64,000 nucleotides of DNA from Paralvinella palmiformis. Lineage: Eukaryota > Annelida > Polychaeta > Terebellida > Alvinellidae. Positions within the stretch are counted from its first letter, which is position 1. Each line of letters opens with the position of its first letter. A program made the position numbers and the translations under genes. Location of the stretch: positions 26,001 through 90,000 of the forward strand of contig JAODUP010001052.1 in NCBI GenBank assembly GCA_025642065.1. Direction: 5' to 3'. Below, in pieces: positions 25,359 through 41,525 of the stretch. The notes beneath the pieces were generated by a model that saw only the letters and a program-made list of their open reading frames with translations, had not been told where the DNA came from and ran no database searches.

Positions 25359-27028
25359 ATACACGGACAACGATGACCTTCATATAATGAACTTCTTGTG
25401 ACACAGCAACACGTATGGTGATACATAAATCGATTTGGTGGATAAGCAATATTCATGACTATTTCTAAATCTCCCACAAAATAGAGAGGCGTGCCAGACA
25501 GACTACTAGGAGCAATTCGCTTCTTTTTAGTTAGCTCATAATGTTAACTGTGACCCTATTAATAGAACTCCCTCCCGAATTACCCCCTAGTAATTATTAT
25601 TAATTATATTAACTTTGAATCTACTCATAAGCGATTCGATTCAATTCAATTCAAATTGTTTATTTCAACATTCATAACACATAATTTTAATGAACGCTAT
25701 CGCATATAGAATGTTGAAATGGAGGATGTTTTGCTTATGTAATGCACCTCTCCTTAACATAACACTAACAACATTCATGACAAAGTTTAAAAGGCGAAGA
25801 TGTGGAATAGGAAATAGACATAATTATATATTTATGAAACAACAAGATTGTACAATGTCAAACAATTTCAATAATTTATATTGAACACAAAAGGGATGGG
25901 ATGAATATAACGGATTGCCTTCTTTTGTAATAGCAACAAAGTTTGTAACAGAGACTTGAAAGTATTTCGTCATATTTCACATGCGTAAAGTAAGAAGGGA
26001 ATTATTACTGAACAGTATAGCATGTATAAGTGGTTGTTTTCAAACCATGTTTTTGACTCTATAAATAACAGAATCTCTTTTCCGTAGAAATACAAAGATA
26101 CGCAATACCAATAACATAACATGTTGTTTTTAGTAATTAACTATTATTTGTAATTATTAATTATTTACCATACTAAAATCTCCCAGAATACCAATTCCGT
26201 TCAATTGTCAATGAGAATCCAATGAAATTAACCAAATAGACTATGATTATCGGTTATGATTAATCATGCTAAGCTCACATGGCATATTCATTCATTCTGA
26301 TTCTTTGATGACAGTCACGATTTAAACTATTTTTACGGCTCGTTTTCCACAACTTTACACAACAAATCTCCCCAATAGAAAATTCACGGCTATTGCTCTA
26401 TGCTGAGTAATTGGGCTGAGAGACCAATTGCCTGCTCTAAATGTGCCATATCAGAGTATGTGTCATACCATGGCGAAAATAGATGAGCAAATAAGGTTAG
26501 AAATCAAAACAAACTACGCTTTTCATGAAGACTATCGCCATCACATATCAATCGCCATCACATATCTGCATATCTCGAAGCTAAGGCTTGGTCAAGCATG
26601 CAAGGAAACTATATTTACAACAATTGGGGTTTCCGGGTTTACAGTTTGTACTTTCGCGTATTTTTTTATTTGGGCATTATAGATAGCAGATACTTTGCAG
26701 CATATTTAGATATGTGGACCAGTTACATAAAACATTCAACATATTCGTAGTATATACACAATATAAAGAGAAATAAAAATTGGGTCTCCTTTATTCATAA
26801 TACAGTCACACACTTTCAAACTCTAATTTCAGGACATAAGGCGGTCTTTTTAATGCTGTTTTTCTATCGTAAAATGAGATATAACTGTTCTCATGAATGC
26901 GCATTATAGAGTTAGGTGTTTTATTTATGTGCGAGATTTACACACACACACACACGGGCGCGTGCGTGCACACACACATTCAGTCACGCACGCACATACT
27001 CACTCGCATACAAACACATACCATACAC
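25359..27028. other. no recognisable gene; CA-rich cluster
   Basis: AT-rich sequence with imperfect CA/CG-rich repeats at 26941-27010. The 84-codon frame at 26428-26682 contains an internal near-duplication (HHISIAITY) but no known motif. Confidence 0.4.
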
Positions 27029-28316
27029 AAAATATGTTCTGTGTAGAAGATTGATTTTTATTTTAAGCTAGAAGTAATGCCGAAGCAGGGGGACAGTTTA
27101 ACAGCACCTTTGATCTGTATGTTGATTTTTGTCAGCTGGGACTTTTTTCTGTGTCAGGGGAGATATTCAACTTTCCTAAAATAAGAAATTAGCCGTTACT
27201 CTATTTGTGGGAGGCTGTATGTCTCTATAGTTATCTACCAGGCTGGCTGTCTTGTTATATTAAAGGACAGATAATTGGGTGGATAAATGTTTTGTTATAT
27301 AGTTGGACGAGTGGGTAGACTAATGTACATATGTTTATTTACATGTATGCTCTATTACCCCTTTTAGAGATGTTGTCATGGTTGTACTTTCATTTTGTTG
27401 CTACTTCAGTTAGGTCAAATTATTATTATTATTTTTATTATTATTCACACTATTGTTCTTATTATAATCATCGTCTTCGGTATATTTCCAATCTATTTAT
27501 TTCTTCGACAAGATATTTTCTGGGTCCCAAATTGTTCGTTAATCAGCTGCGTGATATTTTCTTAACATAATCTAACGCTTTAATGGTTTATCTTTGTAAG
27601 AAAAAGCAACGTTGCTAAGATATCTGGTACAATGTCATAAATATGTCTAAGCTGAAAATAATACATCAATTTACGACTTTATATAAATCCTTTGTAAACA
27701 GTCAGTACAAACATATGACCGGATGGCAAACATTCTTCCATGTGAATTAAGAAAAGAGCATGTCTTCATGCCTTGGACCGGTATGTCCCATAGGTTTAGG
27801 TTTGCTTACTTTGAACAGAATTAATCGCATATAACAGTCATTTCATCGGGAAACGGGGGATATTGTGTGATATTGTGTAAATATAAATCGAGAGTAGCAA
27901 AAGATGACTTTCGTCTTCCATCAGTTTTTATAAAAGATCGAAATACACTGTGACAGTGAAAGAACGAAATGACAAAGATTAGTTTATGGACAAGCATTAA
28001 AATTTGCAGTTTAGTTATCAATTTATTGGTGAGCAATTGATAGGAGAATGACATACATATTTCATCAATAATTCGGCATTAACCTTATAAAATGTGTTTA
28101 ATACATCTCCAGGCAGGTATATGTATGTATTGTTTAAAACGGTTATCTCTTGAAAGCAAATAGTTAATATATGTGGTGTATGTATTCAATATGTTTAATG
28201 TTTAACGACAATAATGCATCCTTGACTTAACATTCATTTGGTCAGAAGGTAGGCTATTATAATCCAAAACAAAACACAGATAAGGACTTCAAATAGTATT
28301 TAACGTATTTTCAGTG

Positions 28317-28320
<4 letters not shown>
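27029..28320 (+). mobile_element. dispersed repeat R3, copy 1
   Basis: This matches 40665-41230 in the same orientation. The left block shares AAAATATGTTCTGTGTAG, GGGAGATATTCA and TTTCC-AAAATA tracts. The right block (from about 28160) shares TATGTGGTG/TATATGGTG, GACTTAACAT and CATTTGGTCA, then an AGGACTTCA tract. The middle 900 bp or so (27220-28150) has no counterpart in copy 2, so one copy gained an insertion or the other lost sequence. The class is unknown. Confidence 0.5.
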
Positions 28321-28321
<1 letters not shown>

Positions 28322-28401
<80 letters not shown>

Positions 28402-28410
28402 AGAGAGAGG
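28322..28410. repeat. (AT)n-(AG)n compound microsatellite
   Basis: AT array (28322-28363) then AG array with one interruption (to 28410). It starts right at the end of repeat R3 copy 1. Confidence 0.95.
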
Positions 28411-28701
28411 TAATACAAATAACCTTGTAGATTGAGAATTCATGCCAGTTGTATACATTATTTGATATACAAGACAATATATATATATAACTGATATTGG
28501 GTCAGGTGTTACGTAAAAGTGGTGTCAAAAACCAATAGAAGACATGTAACACTATCATTGACGCAATGACCTATTAGCGAGACAAACGATCTATCAATAT
28601 AAGGAACACATACGGAAAAGCTACAGATTATCAATGTAGTCACCTTTTACACTACGAACAAATATTGTTTTGGTGGCTAAGTGTTTTAGCTTTTTTTTAC
28701 T

Positions 28702-29565
28702 TTAGGGTGTAAATGTTCCAATAGTGCAGACTTTGGTATAAAATTGAATTAGAAGCAAGACAAGTGCGGCAATTTTTGCATGAGGTGCTTGACTTTGTTG
28801 TGTATTTTGATCATGATATGCAATATTTAGTGGCAGACTCTTTCGAAAGACAATTTCGGATGGATGAAATATTGTGGATATGGAATTAAGCAGCCTTACA
28901 ACTGTGTATATCAAAATCGTCCATGGTGAGTGATTGGTAAAACATAGCTCCAAGATTGTGTATGGTTAGTGTCGGAGCATTGGAAGTTCTTTCAATCACG
29001 CTCTATGATATACAGTGAATGGATCTGTGTAATTTGGATGTCAATATGAGGACCTCAGTCTTATCATCATTTAAGTTTTAGCTTGTTTTCGACCATCCAG
29101 ATACGTATTTTGCTGATACAGTTTTCAACCTGAGTGAGTATTGATGTTGTATCTTCATGGTCAGTAGGAATGAATGTATGTTGTATAACGACACATCACA
29201 TCATGATCAGTAGGGACAGATGCCACGTATAGCTGAATATCGTCGGAATAGAAATGAACCTTTAAACCATGAGTTCGTGCGATGTCTCCAATGGGAAGTG
29301 CATAGATAGTGAAAAGGATGGATCCTAGGACTGACTCCTGAGGGACTCCAAATAGAAGGGTAGCTACAAGTGGAAATGCATCACCTATGCTGACTCTTTG
29401 AGTCCTACCAGATAGAAATGACTTCAGCCATGTAAGCACAGTTCCAGCAATGCGTAACTGGGTCATCATATGCGACAGCAGTAGATTGTGGTCGTCTGTC
29501 ATGTTCACCAAGTACTTGCCCTCACTAGTAGGTCCTTTGTTAATTTTTACATCTGTTAAATACAT
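28702..29565 (-). pseudogene. CR1/L2-type LINE reverse transcriptase fragment
   Basis: The minus-strand frame 29161-29565 covers the palm: LSGRTQRVSIGD, then GVPQESVLGSILFTIYALP, then HFYSDDIQLYV (29236-29250 encodes the catalytic YSDDI; LINEs usually have YADD). The sequence downstream continues in other frames as a TQVENCISKIRIWM block and a KLKLNDDKTEVLI block (about 29045-29110), which follow the catalytic box in this LINE group. The fragment lacks the N-terminal endonuclease and has lost frame, so it is dead. It is about 860 bp long, against 3-5 kb for a complete element. Confidence 0.75.
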
Positions 29566-30048
29566 AAAGTGAATATTTAAAAAATAACCCCAAACAAATC
29601 AATACAGTACAATATGATACAATACCACATGTAGTTACTTATTGTTTACAATACACTCTGTGATGTAAGTCCTTGGGTGAGCTTAACGTAAACAAAAACA
29701 CAAGAGAAATGAATATTTCCAAATTGAGTCATTTTTTCACCTTCAACCTATACAATAAGAAAATGCGTAGTGGGATTGATTCGGGATAAACAAACACACG
29801 CGTTGAACCAGATCCAATACTAGACTGTCTCTCCGGCCTATATGGTAAGAGAGTGGGACTTTCTTACTCATGGTCATGAAGTGCGGGAGGTCGGTAATGC
29901 GAATTACGGCGTGGCACTATAGTGGGGGGGGTCGTTTTTCGCCCAAACCAAGCAATTTGCACGGTTTTCTCCGCCGAATACGCCAATCATTGTAAATTCT
30001 AAATGTATTTCGAATTAGTCCTAGTTGGTAGTATATTATATATATATA

Positions 30049-30105
<57 letters not shown>

Positions 30106-30469
30106 AGTATAGACCATATGCATTAGATAAACCAGGTAAAATAATATCGTTTCGGCCATTATTATTAGGCAGTAAAATAACAATAAGAAGAAGGAGACGC
30201 CATTTGTTTTTATTGGCAACACCAAGTTATAAAACAGAAGGACATTTTCTCTGTTTGTGATGTCGAACACTTATACTAAATTTAAGTTAACTAAATCTAT
30301 CTGAGGTAATTAAACATTACTCGAGTAAGTTTTATGTAGATCTAGGTGTGTATTTGTCAAATATGTTTGGATGTTTATTTACTGGGTCTAAACGTCATTA
30401 CAATCTGATAAGACGGATATATTGACTGCATCAACGCTAGATACATTCAAGCTATGGTGGGTGGACCTT
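29566..30469. other. no recognisable gene; GC-richer patch and (AT)n array
   Basis: A comparatively GC- and CpG-rich patch lies at 29880-30000 (including an 8-G run), followed by an interrupted AT array (30033-30110) flanked on both sides by ATATAGTAT. Confidence 0.45.
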
Positions 30470-31772
30470 CTGTATAGTGAAGTCACTGAGTTCCAACACA
30501 TATAAGAAAACCAATTCCCTGGTGTTCTTCTGGTTTAATAGCTCCATTTGGTGTGATGCCAACAAGAGATTTTAGTTTGTTGTGTTTAAAATAAATTACT
30601 GCATGTGATGGCCTGTAGTTCTAAATCACGAGGATACTCTATGAAAATTGAGTACAGTATGTGGTGCATCGGAGATGTGGGTAGTCTTCTACGGTTTTTG
30701 GAAGATGTTGGCGTATCACTGGGTTTGATGGCCAGAAGATTGGAGGACGTAGAGTAGCAGCCAACATTCAAAATATACTTAAAAGCAAGTCAGTACTGAT
30801 AGCTATGCATAACTCCATCAGTTATTCCTGCAGTGATGCATGTACTACGCGCTGGGCCAGGTTTCTGTGATCTCTCAAGGGGACCAGTCTTACTCAATTT
30901 ACTGATCTTACCACATCCGCCCCAGTAGCACATTATCTGTGTCTTGTGTGCAAGGAGATTGAGGATACTGTCAAAAGCTGGTCTATTTAAGGAGCCCAGT
31001 ATGCCTTCTGAGTTTCTTATCTCCTAATAAGGTTGGTTTGTTTCTTGTTGGTTAAACTCGGCGTCTTGGGCATAGTGATAATGTCCTTAAATACATCGTA
31101 TTCATTATGTCGGTGTTTCAGCTTTGCTTGTTCAGAACTGCAACCCACACATTGACAAATTGGAGAGCAATTGCATATTAAGACATAAATGTGCTGATTA
31201 GGTTGTGGTTGCTGGTCATTGCCAGGCATTGGACATACATCTTCCACAAGCTTCGATGGATCAATGTTGTGTTGCGTCGGTTCTTGTATCAATTTGAGTC
31301 GTTTCAGAGGGAACTGTGGAGCAACATTTACACCAAGAGTTTGAGTTGGGTATGGATGTGTCGCTGTTGGCTTATCATCAACGAAATGGATAGAACAAAT
31401 TGTATCATCCGCAGATGGTAACCAGTTTTTGTTTCCATTTGTTCATTTCCTATAAACCGCCTTGGCCCACTTGAATCGTTCTGCCAGATCCCTCTTTTCA
31501 GTTGGGAATGTATGAAGTGTAAATGTAGGTGGACACTGACATGCACCATCAGTCCTCTTACACCGATCCTTTAAACAAGTTAACTGGCTCCATCTAGAGA
31601 GAGTGCATGTGCTGTTAGAGCAATGTTCACATTCGAACCAACTTACCATTCGTATGTCATCAGCTAGATGTTTCATGAAACAAATAATTAGACCAACAAA
31701 TAACAGTCGTTTAATCGAGTGAGGATCCCACTTAATAAACCAAAACTTTATACGATATACAACGTAGATCAT
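30470..31772 (-). pseudogene. decayed THAP-domain / DDE_Tnp_4 transposase (PIF/Harbinger, ISL2EU-like)
   Basis: On the minus strand, C-x4-C is followed by TLHTFPTEKRDLAERF and AVYRK, one stop, then NWLPSADDTICSIHFVDDKP (31575-31350). This gives the Cys2...C-x2-H ligands and the W-x-P of a THAP domain with a single internal TGA. A Cys-rich linker follows (31017-31292). Further on, ILGSLNRPAFDSILNLL (about 30930-30990) fits the region before the helix-turn-helix in THAP-fused transposases. A FIEYPRDLELQAITCSNLF block with LVGITPNGAI (30510-30660) fits the start of the DDE nuclease domain, where the family has an I-E-x-P...W-S-x-Y-K-H-H-N...GITP-x-G-x-I pattern. No complete catalytic triad is present. 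It is a dead DNA-transposon gene; a host THAP gene is less likely because of the transposase part. Confidence 0.65.
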
Positions 31773-34919
<3,147 letters not shown>

Positions 34920-35873
34920 CTAACCCTCCTCAAATCATTTAAATATTCTACTTTATCTTCATCTAATATTCTCTTGACATTTCGGTCTTTCACGTTATAA
35001 TCGAACTTCATCTTATCCATATATCCCTACTATAATCATGTCTTCACAGACTAATTGTTCCAATTACTAAGATGATACATTTTTAACTAAGCTCCAGAAT
35101 GTTCCCTTCTCATTTTAAGCATATCCATGTAATCCCTCTTCTTAAGGATTCACCTTTACCAGCCAATAACCTAACCAGTTATAAACCTATTTCTAATCTA
35201 TCATTCATATCTAAATTATTAGAAAAAACGTGTCCTGTCGTTTGAACCTTCACTGTAACCACCTGTCTAATGTTTTCCAGTTTGCTTACAAACAATTTCA
35301 CTCTACAAAAAACGCTCTACCAAATATTCATAACGACATAGCATTAAGCATGGACATACGAAAGGTCACAGCACTAACACTTATAGATTTATCTGCACCT
35401 TTTGACACCATTGATTAGTCCGTTCTCCTAGATCGCCTCTCTGATTGATATGGCATACCTGGATCAGCTCATTCCTAATAAATGGGTTTCAATCAAGAAA
35501 AAATAAGAAAAGGTTTTTGAAAGGAAACGACTTTGTTTTGCGGTGTTCGCCATGTCTCAGTTCTTCGACCATTACTGTTTACTGTCTATACCAAACCACT
35601 AAGCTCACTTAATCACAGCCATACATTACACCATCATTTATATGCAGATGATAACCGAGTAGGCATATCTATATCTACAGCAGACACTTATCTTTCCCTT
35701 AAACAACTCGTTAATTGTCTCGGTGATATCTCAGACTGGATAACAAACACTAAACCTAGGCTCAATGTCAATAAAACAGATTTCATCGTTACAAGTACAT
35801 CCCAACAATGCAGCAAACTTACTCAGTTATTCCCTACAAACATCCTTAGTCATAGCATCACACCATCAGACGC
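34920..35873 (+). pseudogene. CR1/L2-type LINE reverse transcriptase (decayed)
   Basis: Plus-strand blocks in order are: LPANNLTSYKPISNLSF and SKLLEK (about 35155-35225); FQFAYKQFHSTKNAL; LPNIHNDIALSMD; VTALTLIDLSAPFDTID (ends near 35415, followed by a stop where Trp/His is expected); then CGVRHVSVLRPLLFTVYT, a degraded GVPQGSVLGPLLFT block; HHLYADD (catalytic YADD at 35641-35652); and SDWITNTKPRLNVNKT. The frame at 35533-35970 is open through the YADD region. It ends at an AT/AG array where repeat R2 copy 2 begins. The same subfamily recurs at 62190-64000. Confidence 0.85.
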
Positions 35874-35928
<55 letters not shown>

Positions 35929-36470
35929 CATTTATTTAGGATTGTTTTAAAGTGTAAGACGGCATATTGACGTAAGTATCTGGCAGATAAATATGTTCCT
36001 CCATAGCTGTTGCCTCCAAACAGCCCAATTCGAACAAATTGTAAAGATGAATCGCATTTTATTAATGATCCAAATATAGAAAGGCGTGTTCCTCACAGGA
36101 GATTCGATGTACATAGTAGCTACTAATGTGGTCAATAGTTCAGGTACACGTGTAGGTGTCTGCATTGAACACAGCCTTAATCAAAATACTATGTCTACAA
36201 TGTTAATCAGTTGCTGGAACAAAATATGTGTGGGACATTATTCCGAACAAGCTTATACTAGTCCACGTGTGAAGCTTTTTTAAAATGATATTGTCATACC
36301 GATCTGTTCGGTTCTTTGTGGTTCGGCAATGAGCTATGCGTGAATATCAAATATTCGGCCAATGACTAGCTAACTGAGCTGATTGCTCAGTTCAACGCCT
36401 GTGTTCGCCTCGTTTATAAATACCAGCAACGTATATGCGCTACCAAGCGAAAAGGTGACATTCTATACCT
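35874..36470 (+). mobile_element. dispersed repeat R2, copy 2 (starts with (AT)n-(AG)n)
   Basis: AT (35874-35900) and AG (35901-35928) arrays precede sequence matching 18804-19320, with AGTGTAAGACGG near its start and AGGTGTCTGCATTGAACACA at 36154. It follows the LINE at 34920-35873 without a gap, so either it inserted into the LINE or the LINE broke there. Open frames inside (35947-36165 and 36086-36283) are not supported in copy 1. Confidence 0.6.
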
Positions 36471-36895
36471 CGAATAACATTGTTTTGTATATTTGCGGGA
36501 TGATATCATTTGTAAACCATTATATACCATTTATATTTACTCTACTTAAGTATGTTAGACCACATCAATAAGGTTACACATGCTATATCAAACAAGAAAA
36601 AGCTACCTTATAGGATGACATTTGTCTATTTCATATCCGAAGTTTTCTTCTTTCATATACTGTTTAGAGTAATCATAGCAAATACACAGTTTTCAAGACG
36701 GCAATTCGTCGATATGTCACCGACACAAATATAAATCAATAATACTTTTATGCTAAGAGCCGAAATTGAAATTTAATTTTGGCATCCATGAACCGCCACC
36801 AAAAGAGACGGGCTGTGCTGAACATAACGTTACTTATGGGTAACCCATCTGACAACACTTTTTAATTTTTGTTTTTTTTTTTTTTTTATAGAGTG

Positions 36896-36943
<48 letters not shown>

Positions 36944-37849
36944 GCGTTTAATATGTTATCTACCCTACGACACTAACATATAATTTGATTTACTGACCAT
37001 CATGACATCACATATTATCCTGCCCCTTTAAGATATATTTGTCTGCAATTTAATTTTTGGTTGATGGCTATCTGGTTTTAGTTAATTTGTTTATTAAATA
37101 CCAACATTATAATAAGGTAAATATACACCGCAAAAACGAGCAATGGTACACCTACAACTACAAAAAATATGCTATCTAATAACAGCATTACTAGTATTAA
37201 TGATACTGTTTTTAGTATACTTGTAAAATATATGTCGGAGAAAACCGTGTTTAATCATAAACATTCTCACTAACCAGGAATTGTATCATTAATGTTTTCG
37301 TTTAACATAATATACGTATTATTATATATTGAAATATTTTATGTATGGGAAGTAAGTTAACTCATACCCATCGTTGTATGAAATAACATTGTGTATCACT
37401 AAACAGGCTCGGAACAATTTTCTTCGATGCGTATTAGAGTAAATGAATCACTTGTATTTAACACTTTTCGGTGCACGTCTTAATTAATATCTAAAATCAT
37501 CTCTTATGCGTCACTTTCCCTATTCCAACGACTTCCATTTACCTCTGGACAAACATGTGAATTAACCATAGCATCAAGTGACCACGTGTTCTTAAAGATC
37601 ACCGAATGTTTTCAAACAACGGTGTCTTTCAACCCAGTATGTCCTGTAAAAACCTTTAAGTTTCTCGTGGCAATATTGTTTGAGAGAAAGCTCCAGGATG
37701 TTATTTGTCTCTTGGGAGAATTGTAAAAATATTGTACTTACTAAGTTATTATTTAACATCACATTTATATTTCATTTAATACTAAATAAAATCCGCAGTA
37801 CTGCTACTAGCTCTGATATTGCATTTAGAGAATGAATATCCCTACGGAG
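36471..37849. other. no recognisable gene; poly-T and (AT)n
   Basis: A T run (36871-36888) and an AT array (36898-36939) lie close together. No gene is seen. Confidence 0.5.
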
Positions 37850-37931
37850 ATTGGGGTGGGGTTCTGACTCTCTGAGAGGCTGGGGATCATGCCCCCTGAC
37901 CCCCCCCCCCCGTAGAGTAGATCCGCCACTG
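37850..37931. mobile_element. terminal fragment of a DNA transposon or MITE
   Basis: A GC-rich tract ends with GTAGAGTAGATCCGCCACTG (37912-37931). Read on the minus strand this gives CAGTGGCGGATC, a terminal sequence often seen on hAT-like or MITE elements in invertebrates. A matching opposite end was not found, so only one terminus is present. Confidence 0.35.
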
Positions 37932-40664
37932 GGAACTGATAACATATATTTAAATTACTTTAATTATAATCTTCATTTCCTTTACTTTGACAAATCTGTT
38001 AATATTTGAAGAATACGGCAGAAAATAATTACTACAGTGAATATCCATAAAGGTAGTTCCTTCTAACTAATTTGTGTAGTTCCTGACTTAGGAATGGTGA
38101 TCAGCATTCCGGATTCTCAATAAAATTAGAATGGCAAACGCAGGCAGTAACATCCTTTTTTTACAATGTACAAGAAAACGGAGATATCCGCCTTGAATCA
38201 ATAGCTCTCATTACCACCATGTTTACTAATTATAGAACCGTTCCTTCTCAGAGAGAATACGTTGGTTTATTCTTGTGGTCACCCTGTACACTGTCAATAC
38301 CTAAAGCTACAAGGACCATCATGCAATATGAAGACGACAACTGAACCTGGAGTGGCACACTTTGGTTATATCAGAGACCCTGCTTCAGGGCAAACATATG
38401 TGAATGAACTAATGTTAATGTTACTCCAACTATATCAACTTCGAATCCTTATTAAATACTTGGCATAATTAAAAATGATACCCAAAAAAAACCAATGACG
38501 ATTTAATAAATTATTGTTGTTGTTTTGTTGTTGTTGTTGATCAGTTGTTATATTTAGCCTCGTCGGTAGGAAAACAAATTACACAAATCATATTTCACTG
38601 ATTTTGACCTAACATTCTTAAGAATCTTAGCCGATAATAGTTTACATCATCGGGTGAAAATTTATTTAAATTACCTAACAGTTTTAGTTTAGTTTTATAT
38701 AATCAATGTTCTGGCCTTATCAGTTTTGCAATCACGACTCAGATTGTGGCTCATTGGATTAAACCAACTAATTCCCTCTTCTGTTCATCTGTGTTGGTGT
38801 TTTATGTATACGCGAGATGACCACATACACATACACTTACTCGCATGCACGCATGCACACACACTCTCTGTCTCACTCTCCGTCTAGGTCTCTTTCTTTC
38901 TCTCGCATTATCTATCTATCTATCTATATCTAGATATTTATCCACCTATCTATCTTTAATCGCCAGTGTGTGTAGTTATATTTATATCCGATTGAGCGTG
39001 TTCTTTTACAAAGACATGATATAAGAAGATGTGTTTGCAATTAACATCTCCAGAGCAAGCTATGCTAAATATGAGAACCATTAAGAGACATTTATGTGAG
39101 GCCAGTTATAACACGTTTTCCGATATTTGCACCTATAAATTGTATTTATTCTTGATCAAAGTTTATCGTCAATGCTTCATTTGATTAAATATGTGTATTT
39201 GTATATTGATTATCTAAACAGCCAATAGATCAGCTTCACAGTGGAGCACCATTCTCGTTGGAGATGACACTGATCGCTTAGTCTTACCATTATAACACGC
39301 AGATAAGAATACACATGATCTTTTTTTTTTGATGAGTCAAGACAAATCCGAAATAAGGATATGGACTAATAAAGCTAATATCGAATCACTGGGAGAGTCA
39401 GTATATCTGGACATAATGTTACTCCATGAAATGTTGAGTTATGACACAACATCACTAGGATATGGATTTGAAAAGAGTGCCTCACTCAAGAAGTACTGAA
39501 AAGGCCAGCATATCCGTGGCCAAGCAAAACGAATACTAACTGCAGGAGAAGAGAGGCCAACACGTAAAAGGTTTGGATAAATTCAGGCACAAAACATTAT
39601 ACGAAAGGTGTCTGCCAAAAGCTCCCAGGTGTTATCATAGAGCATACAAGGAAATACCACAATACAAAAGTGGAAAGGTTTTCAAGATATTAGCCCATAG
39701 CTTTTGGGATTGTTGTTGAGTGAATACATCGTTGGCATTGTCGTGACAGACTTCCCGCTTGCACAAGATACCCTGTGCAAAAGCGAGTTTGGAATGTTCA
39801 CCGGGATGAGTACATTGTTGTAGATCTACCTGTTCAATGAGGGTAGACAATGACAGTGATGTCAATAACAATGAATGTGATATAATTGTTGTGATTTTAA
39901 CTAGGTTGGAACATTTGGTTTGTATACTGACTGAGTCACGCATGACCAACTATTGTATACATGTTGTTAGTTGTATGGTATGTCACATAGTGCAGTTCTG
40001 TTATTACGCTCAATTTACACATATTATTTCCTATATTGCATTATCAAGTATTGGCACTTTATTGTTAGCTGTTTGCGATTTAGCTAATGGCACAGATGTT
40101 CTCAATTGCTAGTCTTTTTGAGGCTCAATTATCAAATTAATTTGTTTTAATTAGTTTTGGGGGATAATTATTGTTTTATTTTATATCAAATATTGAAATT
40201 GTATCATGGGTTTCCTAATACCTGCGATATACTCATAATATTCGTGATAATTGATTTAAAGATATTGATGTTTAGTTGTCAGTAGTTTAAAGGTAACTAG
40301 GCCCACAATTGTTCCTGTTTATTAATATTCTTGACCTTCAATTCTCGAAATATTTTGTATGGATTGATCCCCGGATTGATTATTACAAATATGATATAAA
40401 TTCCAGATTAGACCAACACATCTTAAAATAACGATAAATGAGCGAAAATGATTCAAAATATTGTGTATACAAAACAACTATCAGATGAGTTTGGTTATAA
40501 CGAGTATCTTAATTCCAAACAAACTTAAGGCAGAAATGTGGTAATGGGGTGTTTTTAATAGCCAGTATTCAGCCATCCTTAGCACATATAAAAAATATAT
40601 TGTGGAGAATGGCTAAATATAAGGATAGTAATACATTGGTGTGGTAATAAATTAGTCAAATTAA
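37932..40664. other. no recognisable gene
   Basis: AT-rich. A pyrimidine-rich and TATC-repeat stretch lies at 38866-38930. Open frames at 38262-38468 and on both strands at 39635-40112 carry no motif that I recognise. Confidence 0.4.
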
Positions 40665-41230
40665 CTGTTTGAAAATATGTTCTGTGTAGCAGATTAAGAT
40701 TTCAATCCAGCGGGGTACCGTTTAAATGTACTTTTAATCTATCTGTTGAATTTTCCAAGCTTGGGTCTGTGTGTGGGAGATATTCACCTTTCCAAAAATA
40801 TCGAATTAGCTTTGACGCTATTTTTGTCCGTTTATTGCCAAAAATAGGTTAAATGTGGATTTCAAGGGTCTAAAACGGGAACAGATCCATAGAAGGAACT
40901 ATTTATGGAATAGACGGCAATACATGACCTCTACACCTTAAGGTAGTTGTTGTTGTCTTAACTCAGTTCCACATTCAGATATCTTTGCAATCTGTGGTAT
41001 TTTAACTATATATGGTGTCCTTTATAATACGATTAAAGTATAATGATAATAACGCGTATATGACTTAACATGCATTTGGTCATACGATTGGGTTTTATAT
41101 TATTTTAATCACAGATAATAATTATGTGAATAACTATGAAGATAGAAACGTGGTATTTTCAGTTGCCACACAACACATTTAGGACTTCAGATAATCTTTA
41201 AAGTTTTTAGTTTATCTTTTCAATATTAAA
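40665..41230 (+). mobile_element. dispersed repeat R3, copy 2
   Basis: This is the shorter counterpart of 27029-28320; it keeps the left block (AAAATATGTTCTGTGTAG from about 40672) and the right block (GACTTAACATGCATTTGGTC near 41060-41080). It lacks the middle 900 bp of copy 1. Confidence 0.5.
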
Positions 41231-41389
41231 TCGACAAAAGTGAAATAAATTGTGTTAACGTTTGGTGAAATATAGGTGAAAATTTTTTTTTTACCACGAA
41301 GATGGCGATTATTTCAAATTATCTCAGGACTGCTATCTCCGTCTACATCTTTCTCGGAAGATTTCACTTTATTTCATATATATTTATAT

Positions 41390-41393
<4 letters not shown>

Positions 41394-41425
<32 letters not shown>

Positions 41426-41525
41426 TGGGGGTTGTGTATGTGTGTATTTGTGTGTATGTGCCTGCATATATATGTATTATTTATGTATGTATTTATGTAT
41501 GTATGTATGTATGTATGTATGTATT
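41394..41525. repeat. (AT)n and (GTAT)n microsatellites
   Basis: AT array (41394-41423), a GT-rich stretch, then GTAT tetranucleotide repeats (about 41484-41523). A sentence-like direct repeat, TCTCGGAAGATTTCACTTTA, flanks the block at 41352 and 41575. Confidence 0.9.
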
